Shown here one piece after another: positions 62,440 through 64,000 of a stretch of 64,000 nt of DNA. The notes under the pieces are model-generated. The model saw only the letters and a program-made list of their open reading frames with translations. It was not told the origin of the DNA and made no database searches. Source of the stretch: Melanocharis versteri. Its lineage: Eukaryota > Chordata > Aves > Passeriformes > Melanocharitidae. The translations under genes were made by a program, and so were the position numbers. The number at the start of each line of letters is the position of its first letter. Position 1 is the first letter of the stretch. The DNA is taken from assembly GCA_013397845.1 (NCBI GenBank), contig VZTG01006781.1, positions 751,592 to 815,591 on the forward strand, written 5' to 3'.

Positions 62440-64000
62440 GTACCATTTACATATGAGCTTTACATTACTTAATATTCGATTTAACTGGCTAATTAAGGGC
62501 TAGGAAATCATAACAAATTGACTATGGGACTTCCCTCTTCCTTCACTCCGCATTCAGACTTTATAGATTTCTCTCAGCACAGGAACTTTCTTTGCTGACA
62601 GTTATTTGCCTAGACTTTTTTGTACAAAAACTGCAGACATTTGGAGAGCTAGTTCAATCAGCTGCCTGATTCCATACAACCACCTTTCTTGCAACCTCCT
62701 CAAATCTGTCTTCAGAACTTTCTTGAACTCTGGTCTGTCTACTCTGACAGCAGTATGTTCCATAAAATGTATTTGGTTAATGAGTATATAGAGCTAGCAA
62801 AGGAACTCATATTTTGGTAGTGAATAGCCTTGCTTTAATAAATACTTTAATGATGATACTGGCATTTAGAGTGCACACCATTCACAGGTTTCCTGGTGCT
62901 TTACAGGGCTGTGAGGATGTTTTTAATCCTGCTTTACTGAGAAGGTTCAGCTGTAAGTGCCTGGCTTACAGTCACACAGGCAGCAGTGTGAGAGTAGGGC
63001 TCAGGACTCTTGATTCCCAGTCTCCTGCTGTAAATAGCGTCCTTCTTTATTTAATCAGCAAGGTCTGTATTTGGAGTCTGAATTACCCTTTCTCATTTGT
63101 TCAGCCATGCATGTCCTTGTAACGCACTGCTGCGCATCTCAAACTGCCAGGCCCTGCCGAAGGAATTTTGCAATGGTCATTGCTCCGACAGTGGAGTTGC
63201 TACTTCTGGAGTCCTTTCACCATTCTCCTACCAGATATTGTGACCTCTGTTGACCTGCCAGCTCAACAACTTGTACGAGTGTTCCCCTGTCCCTAACTGG
63301 CAAACCCAGCTGCCTTCAACAATTTAAAGAATGGATTTTTGCTAATTAAGTTAATTTTGAGGAGACAGAGTGGGGCAGGATAGTAGCTTCCGACAAGAGG
63401 ATGATACCCATCGACTGGAAGTGTATGCTCTGCAGTTGGTATAGATGCAAATGGAGAATCTGTGATCAACCTTTACTGTTTGCACTACATTAGCCCATAC
63501 TAATACTCCTGAAACAAATCATTAGTTTCACATTCAGCACTTTGTAATGTTGCAGCAGTCAGTAATTTAAAGCACAAACAACAAATTTTTACTGTTGATA
63601 AAAATGCCACATCCATTCAGCACTGCATTATCCCCGATCCCCAATACTATTTGAGTTTATAATCTCCTTTGCAATGATCAAGTGTAGTAGTGAACCTTTA
63701 ATATGATCTTAATTTTAATTAGGCTTAAAGCAATTACAAATTAATCTTGCTAGGAATAAAGATCTTGAGCCAGCTCAGTAATACAATTTGTCTGCATTGC
63801 CATGAACAAGATACTGTTTGGATTTCTTGGGGGGGAAAGTCATGCAGAAGCAATGATGGAGCAGTGAGGTATTGCCTTCATCTATTTTATCTGTGCCTTC
63901 TGTGTGGTGCTTGCCAGCATCTCATCCAGAAGCTTATGGGGCAGGTGACTGAGAACTGCTGCCATTTGATGGAGAGGAAAGGAATGACCTAGAAGAGCTC
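62440..64000 (+). other. HSPBAP1: HSPBAP1 intron 5 (partial)
   Basis: The intron starts with GTACCA and runs off the right edge. I searched for the next exon (expected to begin with VLFVPRHWWH-like coding) and did not find it. It contains one reverse MIR-like remnant (62890-63050). Confidence 0.8.
62890..63050 (-). mobile_element. MIR-like SINE remnant, reverse orientation
   Basis: Segments AATCCTGCTTTACTGAGAAG, TACAGTCACACAGGCAGCAG, TGTGAGAGTAGGGCTCAGGA and TTGATTCCCAGTCTCCTG follow the reverse MIR consensus (CTGCTTTACAGATGAG, AAGGTCACACAGGCAG, GGCAGAGCAGGGA, CCCAGGTCTCCTG). It is clearly collinear but old. Confidence 0.65.

Noticed and set aside
1..64000. CRISPR arrays, phage, insertion sequences or operons
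   Set aside because: The window is vertebrate nuclear DNA with spliced genes; no regularly spaced repeats or bacterial genes are present.

Overview
This is eukaryotic, intron-dominated DNA, almost certainly from a bird and probably a songbird. The species signal is a tRNA-Ile-headed SINE with a CR1-type tail (23356-23528), which matches my recollection of the zebra finch TguaSINE1 family. Supporting signs are degraded MIR-like SINEs, a candidate LTR, low overall gene density and an assembly gap inside a GC-rich promoter, as is common in avian drafts. There are no operons, ribosome binding sites, CRISPR arrays or prokaryotic features.

Two protein-coding genes are recognisable, arranged head to head. 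On the minus strand (left half) is SLC49A4 (DIRC2), a lysosomal major-facilitator transporter. Its exon 2 (18175-18268) and exon 3 (5213-5475) are present; later exons lie beyond the left edge and exon 1 is not visible. On the plus strand (right half) is HSPBAP1, a JmjC-domain protein that binds the small heat-shock protein HSP27. Its exons 2 to 5 (49395-49580, 55088-55272, 59131-59267, 62268-62439) are present, and the remaining exons lie beyond the right edge. The same neighbour pair exists in human 3q21, so this is conserved synteny. Every exon given here has AG/GT borders, and codon phases join exactly across every junction that can be tested.

Between the genes, at about 36600-37500, is a CpG island interrupted by 530 Ns (36764-37293). 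It is the expected bidirectional promoter, and SLC49A4 exon 1 and most or all of HSPBAP1 exon 1 are probably hidden in the gap.

The rest is intron. It holds simple repeats, several old SINE fossils, one candidate solo LTR with a TATA box and polyadenylation signal (about 30440-31092), short tandem duplications and an 11-bp perfect inverted repeat. I found no convincing additional gene and no new biological system. The most interesting items are the SINE with a duplicated tRNA-derived B-box segment, the missing promoter core, and a 32-bp block shared by two sites 1.8 kb apart, one of which abuts a 14-bp tandem array.
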